Shown here one piece after another: positions 16,165-24,550 of a stretch of 38,622 bases of DNA. This DNA is from Streptomyces panaciradicis (lineage in GTDB: Bacteria; Actinomycetota; Actinomycetes; Streptomycetales; Streptomycetaceae), in the NCBI RefSeq assembly GCF_023516615.1, contig NZ_JAMGBF010000130.1:1-38622 (forward strand). The letters run 5' to 3'. The translations under genes were made by a program, and so were the position numbers. The stretch's first letter is position 1. The number at the start of each line of letters is the position of its first letter. A model generated the notes under the pieces. That model made no database searches, was not told the DNA's origin, and worked only from the letters and a program-made list of their open reading frames with translations.

Positions 16165-17112
16165 ATGACCGTCAATTCCCGCCCTGCCCGCCCTGTGATG
16201 CTGGGACAGAACCAGTACGGCAAGGCCGAGAACCGAGTCGTGAAGATCACGCGGGAGGGCGCCACCCACCACATCAAGGACCTCAACGTCTCCGTCGCCC
16301 TCTCCGGCGACATGGAGGAGGTCCACTACTCCGGTTCCAACGCCAACGTCCTGCCGACCGACACCACCAAGAACACGGTGTTCGCGTTCGCCAAGGAGCA
16401 CGGCATCGAGTCCGCCGAGCAGTTCGGCATCCACCTCGCCCGGCACTTCGTCACCTCGCAGGCGCCCATCCACCGCGCCCGCATCCGCATCGAGGAGTAC
16501 GCCTGGGAGCGCATCGAGGCCTCCGACGCCAACTCGCAGTTCATCGGCGCCGACGAGGTCAAGCACTCCTTCGTCAGGAAGGGCCAGGAGACGCGGGTCA
16601 CGCAGATCACCTACGACGGCTCGTCGTGGGAGGTCATATCCGGGCTGAAGGACCTGACGGTGATGAACTCGACCAACTCCGAGTTCTGGGGCTACGTCAA
16701 GGACAAGTACACGACGCTCCAGGAGGCCTACGACCGCATCCTGGCCACCTCGGTCTCGGCGCGCTGGCGGTTCAACTGGACCGACGACGAGCAGAAGATG
16801 CCCCACTGGGAGAAGTCCTACGAGCAGACCAGGAAGCACATGCTCCAGGCCTTCGCCGAGACCTACTCCCTGTCGCTGCAGCAGACGCTGTACCAGATGG
16901 GCTCGCGGATCATCAACCACCGCGGCGAGATCGACGAGGTCCGCTTCTCGCTGCCGAACAAGCACCACTTCCTCGTCGACCTGGAGCCCTTCGGGCTGAA
17001 GAACGACAACGAGGTCTACTTCGCCGCCGACCGCCCCTACGGGCTGATCGAGGCGACCGTCCTGCGGGACGGCTGCGAGCCGAAGATCCCCGTGGACCTG
17101 ACGAACCTGTAA
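16165..17112 (+). CDS. Uricase (urate oxidase)
   Basis: Oxidises urate to 5-hydroxyisourate with O2, releasing H2O2; cofactor-free tunnelling-fold enzyme. The 315-residue protein begins LGQNQYGKAENRVVKI and has TDTTKNTVFAFAKEHG, which holds the catalytic threonine region, then FGIHLARHF, the central strands IRIEEYAWERI and HSFVRKGQETR, and the C-terminal INHRGEIDEVRFSLPNKHHFLVDLEPFG with the substrate-side residues. Start ATG follows CGAGGGAG. It is last of the uraD-uraH-uricase operon, with a hairpin 20 nt after the stop. Its peroxide product explains a shared operator with catalase. Confidence 0.97.
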   Translation: MTVNSRPARPVMLGQNQYGKAENRVVKITREGATHHIKDLNVSVALSGDMEEVHYSGSNANVLPTDTTKNTVFAFAKEHGIESAEQFGIHLARHFVTSQAPIHRARIRIEEYAWERIEASDANSQFIGADEVKHSFVRKGQETRVTQITYDGSSWEVISGLKDLTVMNSTNSEFWGYVKDKYTTLQEAYDRILATSVSARWRFNWTDDEQKMPHWEKSYEQTRKHMLQAFAETYSLSLQQTLYQMGSRIINHRGEIDEVRFSLPNKHHFLVDLEPFGLKNDNEVYFAADRPYGLIEATVLRDGCEPKIPVDLTNL

Positions 17113-17131
17113 GAACTGCACCATGCGGCAC

Positions 17132-17164
17132 CCGCGGCCGGTGAGGTCCTCGAACCGGCCGCGG
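17132..17164 (+). terminator. Terminator after uricase
   Basis: CCGCGGCCGGT (17132-17142) pairs with ACCGGCCGCGG (17154-17164), an 11-bp perfect stem with an 11-nt loop, placed between uricase and the deaminase. Confidence 0.65.
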
Positions 17165-17222
17165 CACTCAAATACCCCGGGGTCCTGCCGTGCCCTCTCC
17201 ACCGAAGCGCAAAGGACGAACC

Positions 17223-18602
17223 ATGGCAGCAGACCGGCGCATCGTCATCGAGAACTGTGCGATCGCGACCGTCGACGCGCACGACACCGAGTACGCGAGC
17301 GGTCACGTCGTCATCGCCGGCAACCGCGTCGAGACGCTCGGCGCGGGCAGGGCCCCCGAGGGCCTCGAGAACGTCGTACGCCGTATCGACGCCACCGGGC
17401 ACCTGGTCACCCCCGGGCTGGTCAACACCCACCACCACTTCTACCAGTGGATCACCCGGGGCCTGGCCACCGACCACAACCTCTTCGACTGGCTCGTCGC
17501 CCTCTACCCGACGTGGGCGCGCATCGACGAGGAGATGTGCTACTCGGCCGCCCAGGGCTCGCTCGCGATGATGGCCCGCGGCGGCGTCACCACCGCCATG
17601 GACCACCACTACGTCTTCCCCAGGGGCTCCGGCGACCTGTCCGGCGCCATCATCCGCGCCGCCCGCGAGACGGGCGTCCGCTTCACCCTCGCCCGCGGCT
17701 CCATGGACCGCAGCGAGAAGGACGGCGGCCTGCCCCCGGACTTCGCCGTCGAGACCCTCGAAGGCGCCCTGGCCGCCACCGAGGCCACCGTCAAGGAGCA
17801 CCACGACTCCTCCTTCGACGCGATGACCCAGGTGGCGGTGGCCCCCTGCTCGCCCTTCTCCGTCTCCACCGAACTCCTGCGTGAGGGAGCCGAGTTGGCC
17901 CGCCGGCTCGGGGTGCGGCTGCACACCCACGGCTCGGAGACGGTCGAGGAGGAGAAGTTCTGCCACGAGCTGTTCGGCATGGGCCCGACCGACTACTTCG
18001 AGTCCACCGGCTGGCTCGGCGAGGACGTGTGGATGGCGCACTGCGTCCACATGAACGACTCCGACATCGCCGCCTTCGCCCGCACCAGGACCGGTGTCGC
18101 CCACTGTCCCTCCTCCAACGCCCGTCTCGCGGCCGGCATCGCCCGCGTCCCGGACATGCTGGCGGCCGGCGTCCCGGTCGGTCTCGGCGTCGACGGCACC
18201 GCCTCCAACGAGTCCGGCGAGCTGCACACCGAACTGCGCAACGCCCTGCTCATCAACCGCCTCGGCGCCCACCGCGAGGCCGCGCTCAACGCCCGCCAGG
18301 CCCTGCGCCTCGGCACCTACGGCGGCGCCCAGGTACTGGGCCGGGCGACGGAGACCGGCTCGCTGGAACCCGGCAAGCTGGCGGACCTGGTGCTGTGGCG
18401 GATGGACACCCTCGCCCACGCCTCCATCGCCGACCCGGTCACCGCGCTGGTCTTCGGCGCGGCGGCCCCCGTGACCGCCTCCTTCGTGGGCGGCCGGCAG
18501 ATCGTCGAGGACGGCCGCCTGCTGCACGTCGACGAGGACGCGATCGCCCGCTCCACCCGCGAGCAGGCCCAGCGCCTGGCGCGGATCGCCGCGCAGGGCT
18601 GA
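17223..18602 (+). CDS. 8-oxoguanine deaminase (amidohydrolase)
   Basis: Zn-dependent amidohydrolase that by family deaminates 8-oxoguanine to urate (older labels: guanine deaminase or hydroxydechloroatrazine hydrolase). The 459-residue protein has GLVNTHHHFYQWITRG with the metal histidines at 70-72, then HTHGSETVEEE, WMAHCVHMND, VAHCPSSNARLAAG and the metal aspartate in GLGVDGTASNES. The ATG at 17223 after AAAGGAC is chosen over an earlier in-frame ATG at 17190. The product, urate, feeds the operon just upstream. Distinguishing 8-oxoguanine from other substrates by sequence is likely but not certain. Confidence 0.9.
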   Translation: MAADRRIVIENCAIATVDAHDTEYASGHVVIAGNRVETLGAGRAPEGLENVVRRIDATGHLVTPGLVNTHHHFYQWITRGLATDHNLFDWLVALYPTWARIDEEMCYSAAQGSLAMMARGGVTTAMDHHYVFPRGSGDLSGAIIRAARETGVRFTLARGSMDRSEKDGGLPPDFAVETLEGALAATEATVKEHHDSSFDAMTQVAVAPCSPFSVSTELLREGAELARRLGVRLHTHGSETVEEEKFCHELFGMGPTDYFESTGWLGEDVWMAHCVHMNDSDIAAFARTRTGVAHCPSSNARLAAGIARVPDMLAAGVPVGLGVDGTASNESGELHTELRNALLINRLGAHREAALNARQALRLGTYGGAQVLGRATETGSLEPGKLADLVLWRMDTLAHASIADPVTALVFGAAAPVTASFVGGRQIVEDGRLLHVDEDAIARSTREQAQRLARIAAQG

Positions 18603-18603
18603 G

Positions 18604-18619
18604 CCGGCCGAAAGGCCGG
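18604..18619 (+). terminator. Short GAAA-tetraloop hairpin after the deaminase
   Basis: CCGGCC-GAAA-GGCCGG begins 1 nt after the deaminase stop codon. Small but very stable; a stronger hairpin follows at 18702. Confidence 0.45.
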
Positions 18620-18701
18620 GCCGAACCAGCCGAAGATCTCCGGTCGAGGGGGACGGCCCTCGGCCGGTGGCCGTGGACCCAGCGGGTCCGCGGCGGCCGG
18701 C

Positions 18702-18733
18702 TCCGGGGCGCGCGTGGACGCGTGCGCCCCGGA
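18702..18733 (+). terminator. Strong hairpin between deaminase and permease
   Basis: TCCGGGGCGCGCG pairs with CGTGCGCCCCGGA (one G-U pair), a 13-bp stem with a 6-nt loop about 100 nt after the deaminase stop. It suggests the permease has its own promoter. Confidence 0.6.
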
Positions 18734-18784
18734 ACGGTCACCGTCACCCGGTCCCGCACGACCGCGCACCACCTCCATGAAACC

Positions 18785-18802
18785 CACGTCGGAGCCGACG
18801 TG
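18785..18802. promoter_or_regulatory. Palindrome upstream of the purine permease
   Basis: CACGTCG-GAGC-CGACGTG is a perfect 18-bp inverted repeat 23 nt before the permease start. It is a candidate operator or leader hairpin and is unlike the other two operator types in the window. Confidence 0.4.
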
Positions 18803-18825
18803 TTACCCGCCCGGAGGAGCCGCCC

Positions 18826-20220
18826 GTGTCCGCCACCTGCCCTGTCGAGGGGACCCACCCCGTCGACGAGAAACTCCCCGCCCTGAAGATGGCGACCACC
18901 GGTCTGCAGCATGTGGCCGCCATGTACGCGGGAGTCGTCGCCCCGCCCCTGATCGTCGGCGCGGCCATCGGCCTCTCCGCCACCGACCTCACCTTCCTCA
19001 CCGGCGCCTGCCTGTTCACCGCCGGCCTCGCCACCTTCCTGCAGACCCTGGGCGTGTGGAAGATCGGCGCCCGGCTGCCCTTCGTCAACGGCGTCACCTT
19101 CGCCGGGGTGGCCCCCATGACGGCGGTCGTCGCCTCCACCAAGGACAAGACCGACGCCCTGCCCATCATCTACGGCGCGGTGATCGTCGCCGGACTCCTC
19201 GGATTCCTGGCCGCCCCCGTCTTCTGCAAGGCGGTCCGCTTCTTCCCTCCCGTCGTCACCGGCACCGTCATCACGCTGATAGGCGTCTCCCTGCTGCCGG
19301 TCGCCTTCGGCTGGGCACAGGGACCCAACCCCGGTGCCGAGGACTACGGTTCGGCCAAGTACCTGACCCTGGCCGCCGTGACCCTCCTGCTCGTACTGCT
19401 GCTGCGCCGCTTCACCCGCGGCTTCGTCAAGCAGATCGCCGTCCTGCTCGGCATGGTCGCGGGCACCCTGGTCGCGATCCCCTTCGGCGTCACGGACTTC
19501 GGCCCGGTGGCGGACGCGGACGTCATCGGCTTCCCGACGCCGTTCCACTTCGGCGCACCGCAGTTCCACCTCGCCGCGATCCTGTCCCTGTGCGTGGTGA
19601 TGGTGGTGTCGATGACCGAGTCGACCGCCGACATGCTGGCGCTCGGCGAGATCGTCGAACGCCCCGCCGACGAGCGGACGATCGCCGCCGGCCTGCGCGC
19701 CGACACCCTCGGCTCGGCCCTCAGCCCCCTGTTCAACGGCTTCATGTGCAGCGCCTTCGCCCAGAACATCGGCCTGGTCGCCATGACCCGCATCCGCAGC
19801 CGCTACGTCGTCGCCGCCGGCGGAGGCTTCCTGGTCCTGATGGGGCTGTGCCCGATGGCCGCCTCGCTCATCGCCGTCGTACCGCGCCCGGTGCTCGGCG
19901 GGGCGGGCGTGGTCCTCTTCGGGTCGGTCGCCGCCAGCGGCATCCAGACCCTGGTCAAGGCGGGCCTGGACAAGGACAACAACGTCCTGATCGTCGCCGT
20001 CTCGCTCGCCGTCGGCATCATCCCGATCACCGCGCCGGAGTTCTACCACGCCTTCCCCGAGACGGCGCGGATCGTACTGGACTCGGGCATCTCGACGGGC
20101 TGCGTGGCCGCGGTGGCGCTGAACCTGGTCTTCAACCACCTCGGCAAGGGCCGTGACGCACAGGAGGTGACCCACCCGATGGAGGCGCCCGCGATGGTGC
20201 ACGCTGTCCCCCATGAATGA
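18826..20220 (+). CDS. NCS2-family purine (urate/xanthine) permease
   Basis: Proton-coupled purine importer in the cell membrane. The 464-residue protein has about 12-14 hydrophobic segments and the NCS2 signatures: TGLQHVAAMYAG in the first helix (the QH motif), FVNGVTFAGVAPM, SMTESTADMLALGE with the substrate-binding glutamate, and FNGFMCSAFAQNIGLVAMTRIRSR. It starts at GTG 18826 after GGAGGAG. Family members take up urate and xanthine, which fits the degradation genes before it. The last 8 nt overlap the start of the next gene. Confidence 0.93.
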   Translation: MSATCPVEGTHPVDEKLPALKMATTGLQHVAAMYAGVVAPPLIVGAAIGLSATDLTFLTGACLFTAGLATFLQTLGVWKIGARLPFVNGVTFAGVAPMTAVVASTKDKTDALPIIYGAVIVAGLLGFLAAPVFCKAVRFFPPVVTGTVITLIGVSLLPVAFGWAQGPNPGAEDYGSAKYLTLAAVTLLLVLLLRRFTRGFVKQIAVLLGMVAGTLVAIPFGVTDFGPVADADVIGFPTPFHFGAPQFHLAAILSLCVVMVVSMTESTADMLALGEIVERPADERTIAAGLRADTLGSALSPLFNGFMCSAFAQNIGLVAMTRIRSRYVVAAGGGFLVLMGLCPMAASLIAVVPRPVLGGAGVVLFGSVAASGIQTLVKAGLDKDNNVLIVAVSLAVGIIPITAPEFYHAFPETARIVLDSGISTGCVAAVALNLVFNHLGKGRDAQEVTHPMEAPAMVHAVPHE

Positions 20221-20833
20221 GTCCGGCCGCGTCGAGGCCTTCAGCGACGGCGTCTTCGCCATCGCCATCACCCTGCTCATCCTGGAGATCAAGGTCCCGG
20301 AGGTCGGTGAGGACGGCGACCTGTGGCACGCCCTCGGCGCGCAGTGGCCGTCCTACGCCGCCTACGTGGTGAGCTTCCTGGTGATCGGCATCATGTGGAT
20401 CAACCACCATCAGCTGTTCAGCTACGTCGCCCGCGTCGACCGCAGGCTGATGTTCCTGAACCTGCTCGTGCTGATGGTGGTGGCCGCGGTGCCCTGGCCG
20501 ACCGCGATGCTCGCGCGGTACCTGCGCGAGGACGCGCCCTCGCACGTCGCCGCGGCCGTCTACAGCCTCGTCATGGTGGCGATGGCGCTCGCCTTCCAGG
20601 CCCTGTGGTGGCATCTGACGCGCACCGGGCACCTCTTCGACGACCGCGTCGACGTCGAGGCGGCCCGTGCCACCCGGGCCCGCTTCGCCCTCGGCTCCCT
20701 CGGCTACCCGGTCACGGTGGGTCTCGCCTTCGTCTCGGCGCCGCTCACCCTGGCCGCGCACGGCCTGCTCGCCCTGTACTACGCCTTCAACCAGCTGCCG
20801 GTGCCGACCCGGCCGGACCCGGCCAGTTCATGA
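20213..20833 (+). CDS. TMEM175-family (DUF1211) membrane protein
   Basis: A 206-residue membrane protein with about six hydrophobic helices and the family signature RVEAFSDGVFAIAITLLILEI in the first helix; bacterial members of this family are potassium channels formed from such single-repeat subunits. GIMWINHHQLFSYV and ALWWHLTR are also typical. Its ATG overlaps the end of the permease by 8 nt, so it is co-translated with it, though a functional link with purine uptake is not obvious. The 3' end overlaps the convergent exonuclease gene by 47 nt. Confidence 0.88.
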   Translation: MNESGRVEAFSDGVFAIAITLLILEIKVPEVGEDGDLWHALGAQWPSYAAYVVSFLVIGIMWINHHQLFSYVARVDRRLMFLNLLVLMVVAAVPWPTAMLARYLREDAPSHVAAAVYSLVMVAMALAFQALWWHLTRTGHLFDDRVDVEAARATRARFALGSLGYPVTVGLAFVSAPLTLAAHGLLALYYAFNQLPVPTRPDPASS

Positions 20834-21401
20834 GGTTGGCCAGCAGCTCGGCCTGCTCGATCGCGTCGTCCAGGGCGTGGTGCGTGTGCCGCCGGCGCGA
20901 GAGCAGATGCCGGGGCATCGTCCCCTTGGCGACCGCCCGCAGCGGCAGCCCGGCCTTCGTCGCGTACAGCGTCTTCATGTCCAGGCAGCCCGAGTGCCCG
21001 AAGGGACTCGCGCCGGTGAACCGGATCAGGTACCAGTACAGGAACGTCCAGTCGTACGGGGCCGGGTAGCCGCACATCACGGGCTGCGCCCCGGCACAGA
21101 CCTCGCGCACCCAGTCGGCGAACTCGGCGAGGGCGACGGCCGGTTCGGCTCCCTCGGTCCTCAGCCGCTCCCGGTCGAGTCCGCTGACGGCGAGCGCCTC
21201 CGGCACGAACTCCTCGCTGATCGGCCGCAGTTCGCGGTAGAAGGTCCACTCCTCGGGATCGGCGGCGGTGAAGCCGTCGGCATCCTGCGTCCCGGCGACC
21301 GCGGCACCGAGGCTCAGCATCGAGTACGGCCCCGGGATGGGGCCGTCGGCCTCGATGTCGACGGAGAGGTAGCGGCTGGGCTTCACGCGGCGTGCGGACA
21401 T
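20787..21401 (-). CDS. DEDDh-type 3'-5' exonuclease
   Basis: A 204-residue DnaQ/RNase T-like exonuclease. The metal-binding acids are visible in YLSVDIEADGP (Asp15, Glu17), in APYDWTFLYWYL, and in HHALDDAIEQAEL (His and Asp of the final motif). Small stand-alone members act on RNA or single-stranded DNA; the substrate here is unknown. The first in-frame ATG at 21401 gives a family-length protein. The gene converges on the TMEM175-like gene with a 47-nt overlap. Confidence 0.85.
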   Translation of the reverse strand: MSARRVKPSRYLSVDIEADGPIPGPYSMLSLGAAVAGTQDADGFTAADPEEWTFYRELRPISEEFVPEALAVSGLDRERLRTEGAEPAVALAEFADWVREVCAGAQPVMCGYPAPYDWTFLYWYLIRFTGASPFGHSGCLDMKTLYATKAGLPLRAVAKGTMPRHLLSRRRHTHHALDDAIEQAELLANLMNWPGPAGSAPAAG

Positions 21402-21496
21402 GACCGCGGATCATCGCAGGTGAACACGGCCGGCCGCATCCCCGTTTCGGCCCCTTGGCGCCCCGCGCCCCGGGCGGGCCGTCGTAGGGTCCCCGC

Positions 21497-22048
21497 ATGG
21501 AGAGGATCACCGCACGGCTGACGGCGCCCGCCACTCCCTCGGCTCCGGCACTCGCGCTGCGCCCCTGGGAGGCGGGCGACGCCCCCGCGCTGCTCGGCCT
21601 GCGGGGCGACGACGCCCTGCGGCGCTGGACGACTTTCGCCGTCGAGGACGAGAGGGCTGCGGCGGGCTGGGTGACGGAGCAGCGGCGCGGCTGGGAGACG
21701 GGCGAGCGGCTCGCCTTCGCCGTCGTGGAGGAAGGCGCGCCCGTCGGCCATGTGGTCCTCAAACGCGCCGCCCCCGGCGCCGCCTCGGCGGAGGTCGGCT
21801 ACTGGACCGCCGCCCGCGCCCGCGGCCGTGGGATCGCGCCGCGGGCCCTGGAGGCGCTGACGGACTGGGCCTTCGCCGAGTTCGCCGACGACGGACTCGC
21901 CCGCCTGGAACTCGTGCACCAGACCGACAACACGGCGTCCTGCGCGGTCGCGCGGAAGTGCCGCTACGAACTCACCGGGCTGCTGCCCGCCGCACCGCCC
22001 GCCTTCCCCCGGGACGGGCATGTGCACGTGCGGACCCGGTCTGCGTAG
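21497..22048 (+). CDS. GNAT-family N-acetyltransferase (RimJ/RimL-like)
   Basis: A 183-residue acetyltransferase: LALRPWEAGDAPALLGLRGDDALRRW at the start, AEVGYWTAARARGRGIAPRALEALTDWAF as the acetyl-CoA-binding motif (R-x-x-G-x-G/A), and LELVHQTDNTASCAVARKCRY, a variant of the usual 'N..S..va.k.GF' end. The substrate is not predictable. TAGGGT ends 6 nt before the ATG, suggesting a leaderless transcript. It is divergent from the exonuclease gene. Confidence 0.85.
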   Translation: MERITARLTAPATPSAPALALRPWEAGDAPALLGLRGDDALRRWTTFAVEDERAAAGWVTEQRRGWETGERLAFAVVEEGAPVGHVVLKRAAPGAASAEVGYWTAARARGRGIAPRALEALTDWAFAEFADDGLARLELVHQTDNTASCAVARKCRYELTGLLPAAPPAFPRDGHVHVRTRSA

Positions 22049-22049
22049 A

Positions 22050-22472
22050 TCAGAGGCCGAACAGCTCCGGCCTGTTCGTCAGCGCGCGGAAGTATCCCCG
22101 TGGGTCGGCGACCAGCCGGCGCTCCTCCAGGTCCAGCAGGCCGCCGACGGAGCGCAGTTCGGCGGAGACCGTGCCGTCCGCCTTGGTGATGGTCTGCGCG
22201 ACCTGGAACGTCTTGCCCTCGCCCCACTCGAAGCCGCACGACACCGACACCTCGTCGCCCGCGCGCAGTTCGCGCACGTAGTCGACGGTCGTCCGCAGGA
22301 CCACCGGCCCGACGCCCTTGGCGAGCAGTTCGGCGGGGCCCACCCCGGCGGCCTGGAGGATGGACCACCGGGCGTGCTCCGCGTACTGCAGGTACACGCT
22401 CTGGTTGAGGTGGCCCAGGGCGTCTGTCTCGTATCCGCGGACGGTCACCGGGACGGAAAACGGCTCGCTCAC
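22050..22472 (-). CDS. Acyl-CoA thioesterase (4HBT hotdog fold)
   Basis: A 140-residue hotdog thioesterase: VRGYETDALGHLNQSVYLQYAEHARW matches the 4-hydroxybenzoyl-CoA thioesterase signature (Y..TD..GH.NN..Y..Y.E.aR), with Gln where Asn is usual. It starts at GTG 22472 after GAAGGGAA; the frame stays open upstream but reads Arg/Pro-rich noise. The stop lies 1 nt from the end of the convergent acetyltransferase. The acyl substrate is unknown. Confidence 0.85.
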   Translation of the reverse strand: MSEPFSVPVTVRGYETDALGHLNQSVYLQYAEHARWSILQAAGVGPAELLAKGVGPVVLRTTVDYVRELRAGDEVSVSCGFEWGEGKTFQVAQTITKADGTVSAELRSVGGLLDLEERRLVADPRGYFRALTNRPELFGL

Positions 22473-22536
22473 TGCGTTCCCTTCGCGTACTGACTCTCGT
22501 GCCGGATGTGACGAACACCTGATCTTGGCATGCTCA

Positions 22537-23166
22537 TCACGCGCGGCGCGGGGAGGCCAGGAGATACCGTCTGCCTGTGCGCGGCTCCGCGTACTCGCCG
22601 ACCTGCCAGCCCGCCCGCTCCAGCGTCGCCGCGCAGGCCCGCCGGGCCTCCTCGGCCGGCTCATGGACGGCGACCGCCTCCGGCTGCGGTGTCGCGCGCA
22701 CCCGGTAGCCCTCCGGGCCCGCCCCGGCCGGACGGTGCCCCGCCGCCTCAAGGGCCAGCGCGGCCGCCTGCACCAGATGCGTGCGCTCCCAGTCGCAGGG
22801 CCGGTCCGTGGCGCCGTCCCGGTTGGTCATCCGGCGCAGCTCCAGCAGCCCCTGCCAGGCGCTGTGCACCTCGCGGACGCGGGCCGGGCCGGTCTGCGGC
22901 GCCTCCTCCTCGCCACCGACCCGCGCGGCGAACCCACCCCCAGCCGCGGCGGTCTCGGGCTCCGCCGGGGCGGCCGGCTCCTCGGCGTCGCGTATCCGGT
23001 GCCCGGCCGGCGTCAGGAAGTGGTCGTGCGGCGGCCGCGGGTGCCGGAAGGCCAGCCCCCGCTTCACCAGCGCCGCCAGCTGCGCCTCCGTACCCCGCAG
23101 CCGCCCGGTGACGGGATCGGCGGCGTCGATGACACGCCGCTGCGCGGCGGTCGGCGGTCGTGTCAC
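22537..23166 (-). CDS. Conserved-type hypothetical protein
   Basis: A 209-residue protein that I do not recognise. The N-terminal third (RPPTAAQRRVIDAAD, LAALVKRGLAFRHP, FLTPAGHRIRD) looks like a winged-helix arrangement with a 'wing' before an L-T-P-x-G motif. The middle is Ala/Glu-rich and low complexity, and the C-terminal half holds short helices plus a final beta part ending YLLASPRRA. The GTG at 23166 is chosen because GGAGGAGG sits 7 nt upstream. No catalytic motif is visible. Confidence 0.7.
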   Translation of the reverse strand: MTRPPTAAQRRVIDAADPVTGRLRGTEAQLAALVKRGLAFRHPRPPHDHFLTPAGHRIRDAEEPAAPAEPETAAAGGGFAARVGGEEEAPQTGPARVREVHSAWQGLLELRRMTNRDGATDRPCDWERTHLVQAAALALEAAGHRPAGAGPEGYRVRATPQPEAVAVHEPAEEARRACAATLERAGWQVGEYAEPRTGRRYLLASPRRA

Positions 23167-23260
23167 GGCGTCCTCCTCCCGGCCTCGGGCCCCTGCTCCC
23201 ACCTGCTTCGAAGGCTACGACGCGGGTCTGACAACCGGCCCGCCCAGGGGCGTGGTGCCG

Positions 23261-24469
23261 CTACTGCCGGTACCCGCTGAGGAACCGCCCGATCCGGCCG
23301 ATGGCCGCCTCCAGGTCGTCGGCGTGGGGCAGGGTGAGGATGCGGAAGTGGTCGGGGGCGGGCCAGTTGAAGCCCGTGCCCTGCACCACCTGGATCTTCT
23401 CGCGGAGCAGCAGGTCCAGGACGAACTTCTCGTCGTCGTGGATCTTGTGCACCTTGGGGTCGATGCGGGGGAACGCGTACAGCGCGCCCTTGGGCTTCAC
23501 GCAGGACACCCCGGGGATCTCGTTGAGCTTCTCCCAGGCCACGTCGCGCTGTTCGTAGAGGCGGCCGCCGGGCGTGGTCAGGTCGCGGATGGACTGGCGG
23601 CCGCCGAGCGCGGCCTGGATGGCGTACTGGGCGGGCGCGTTGGCGCACAGGCGCATGGAGGCCAGCATGGTCAGGCCCTCCAGGTAGTTCTTCGCGTGCT
23701 GCTTCGGGCCGGTCACCACCAGCCAGCCCGAGCGGAAGCCGGCCACCCGGTAGGTCTTCGACAGGCCGCAGAAGGTCAGGACGACGAGGTCGGGGGCGAG
23801 GGCCGCGGCGGAGTGGTGGACGGCGTCGTCGTAGAGGATCTGGTCGTAGATCTCGTCGGCGAAGACCATCAGGCCGTGCCGCCGGGCGAGGTCGAGGATG
23901 CCCTCGACGACCTCCTTGGGGTAGACCGCGCCGGTGGGGTTGTTGGGGTTGATGATGACCACGGCCTTGGTGCGGTCCGTGATCTTCGACGCCATGTCGG
24001 CCAGGTCCGGGTTCCAGTCGGACTGCTCGTCGCAGAGGTAGTGCACCGCCTTGCCGCCGGCGAGGGTGGTGACCGCCGTCCAGAGGGGGAAGTCCGGGGC
24101 GGGGATGAGGATCTCGTCGCCGTCCTCGACCAGCGCCTGCACGGCCATCGACACCAGCTCGGAGACGCCGTTGCCGAGGAAGACGTCGTCGACGTCGACC
24201 TCCAGGCCCAGGGTCTGGTAGCGCTGGGCGACCGCCCGGCGGGCGGAGAGGATGCCGCGCGAGTCGGTGTAGCCGTGTGCCTGGGGGAGCATCCGGATCA
24301 TGTCCTGGAGGATCTCCTCCGGCGCCTCGAAGCCGAACACCGCGGGGTTGCCGGTGTTCAGGCGCAGCACGCTGTGGCCCGCCTCCTCCAGGGCGTTGGC
24401 GTGCTCGATCACCGGGCCGCGGATCTCGTAACAGACCTCGCTGAGCTTGTTCGACTGCCGGAACTCCAT
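23261..24469 (-). CDS. PLP-dependent aminotransferase (AlaA-like, class I/II)
   Basis: A 402-residue fold-type I aminotransferase close to alanine/valine aminotransferases of the AlaA type. Landmarks: LNTGNPAVFGFEAPEEI at the start, NPNNPTGAVYPKEVVE, FADEIYDQILYDDAVHHS with the Asp/Tyr contacting PLP, CGLSKTYRVAGFRSGW with the Schiff-base lysine at 238, and FRILTLPH with the carboxylate-binding arginine. It starts at ATG 24469, with GGAGGG upstream. It is divergent from an HxlR regulator, and two palindromic boxes between them suggest shared control. Confidence 0.93.
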   Translation of the reverse strand: MEFRQSNKLSEVCYEIRGPVIEHANALEEAGHSVLRLNTGNPAVFGFEAPEEILQDMIRMLPQAHGYTDSRGILSARRAVAQRYQTLGLEVDVDDVFLGNGVSELVSMAVQALVEDGDEILIPAPDFPLWTAVTTLAGGKAVHYLCDEQSDWNPDLADMASKITDRTKAVVIINPNNPTGAVYPKEVVEGILDLARRHGLMVFADEIYDQILYDDAVHHSAAALAPDLVVLTFCGLSKTYRVAGFRSGWLVVTGPKQHAKNYLEGLTMLASMRLCANAPAQYAIQAALGGRQSIRDLTTPGGRLYEQRDVAWEKLNEIPGVSCVKPKGALYAFPRIDPKVHKIHDDEKFVLDLLLREKIQVVQGTGFNWPAPDHFRILTLPHADDLEAAIGRIGRFLSGYRQ

Positions 24470-24493
24470 GCGTCCCTCCGGTATCTGGTGGTG

Positions 24494-24529
24494 CTTGGTT
24501 TTACCAAGTGGGTGCTTGGAAAGTCCAAT
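24494..24529. promoter_or_regulatory. Tandem HxlR-type operators between aminotransferase and regulator
   Basis: CTTGG-TTTTA-CCAAG (24494-24508) and CTTGG-AAAGT-CCAAT (24515-24529) are spaced 21 bp apart. A -35-like TTGGAA (24516-24521) and a -10 TAGACT (24538-24543) for the regulator overlap the second box. For the aminotransferase, TTGGAC (24528-24523) may be the -35. Autoregulation by the adjacent HxlR protein is the likely reading. Confidence 0.65.
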
Positions 24530-24550
24530 GACATGTCTAGACTGCGTCGC

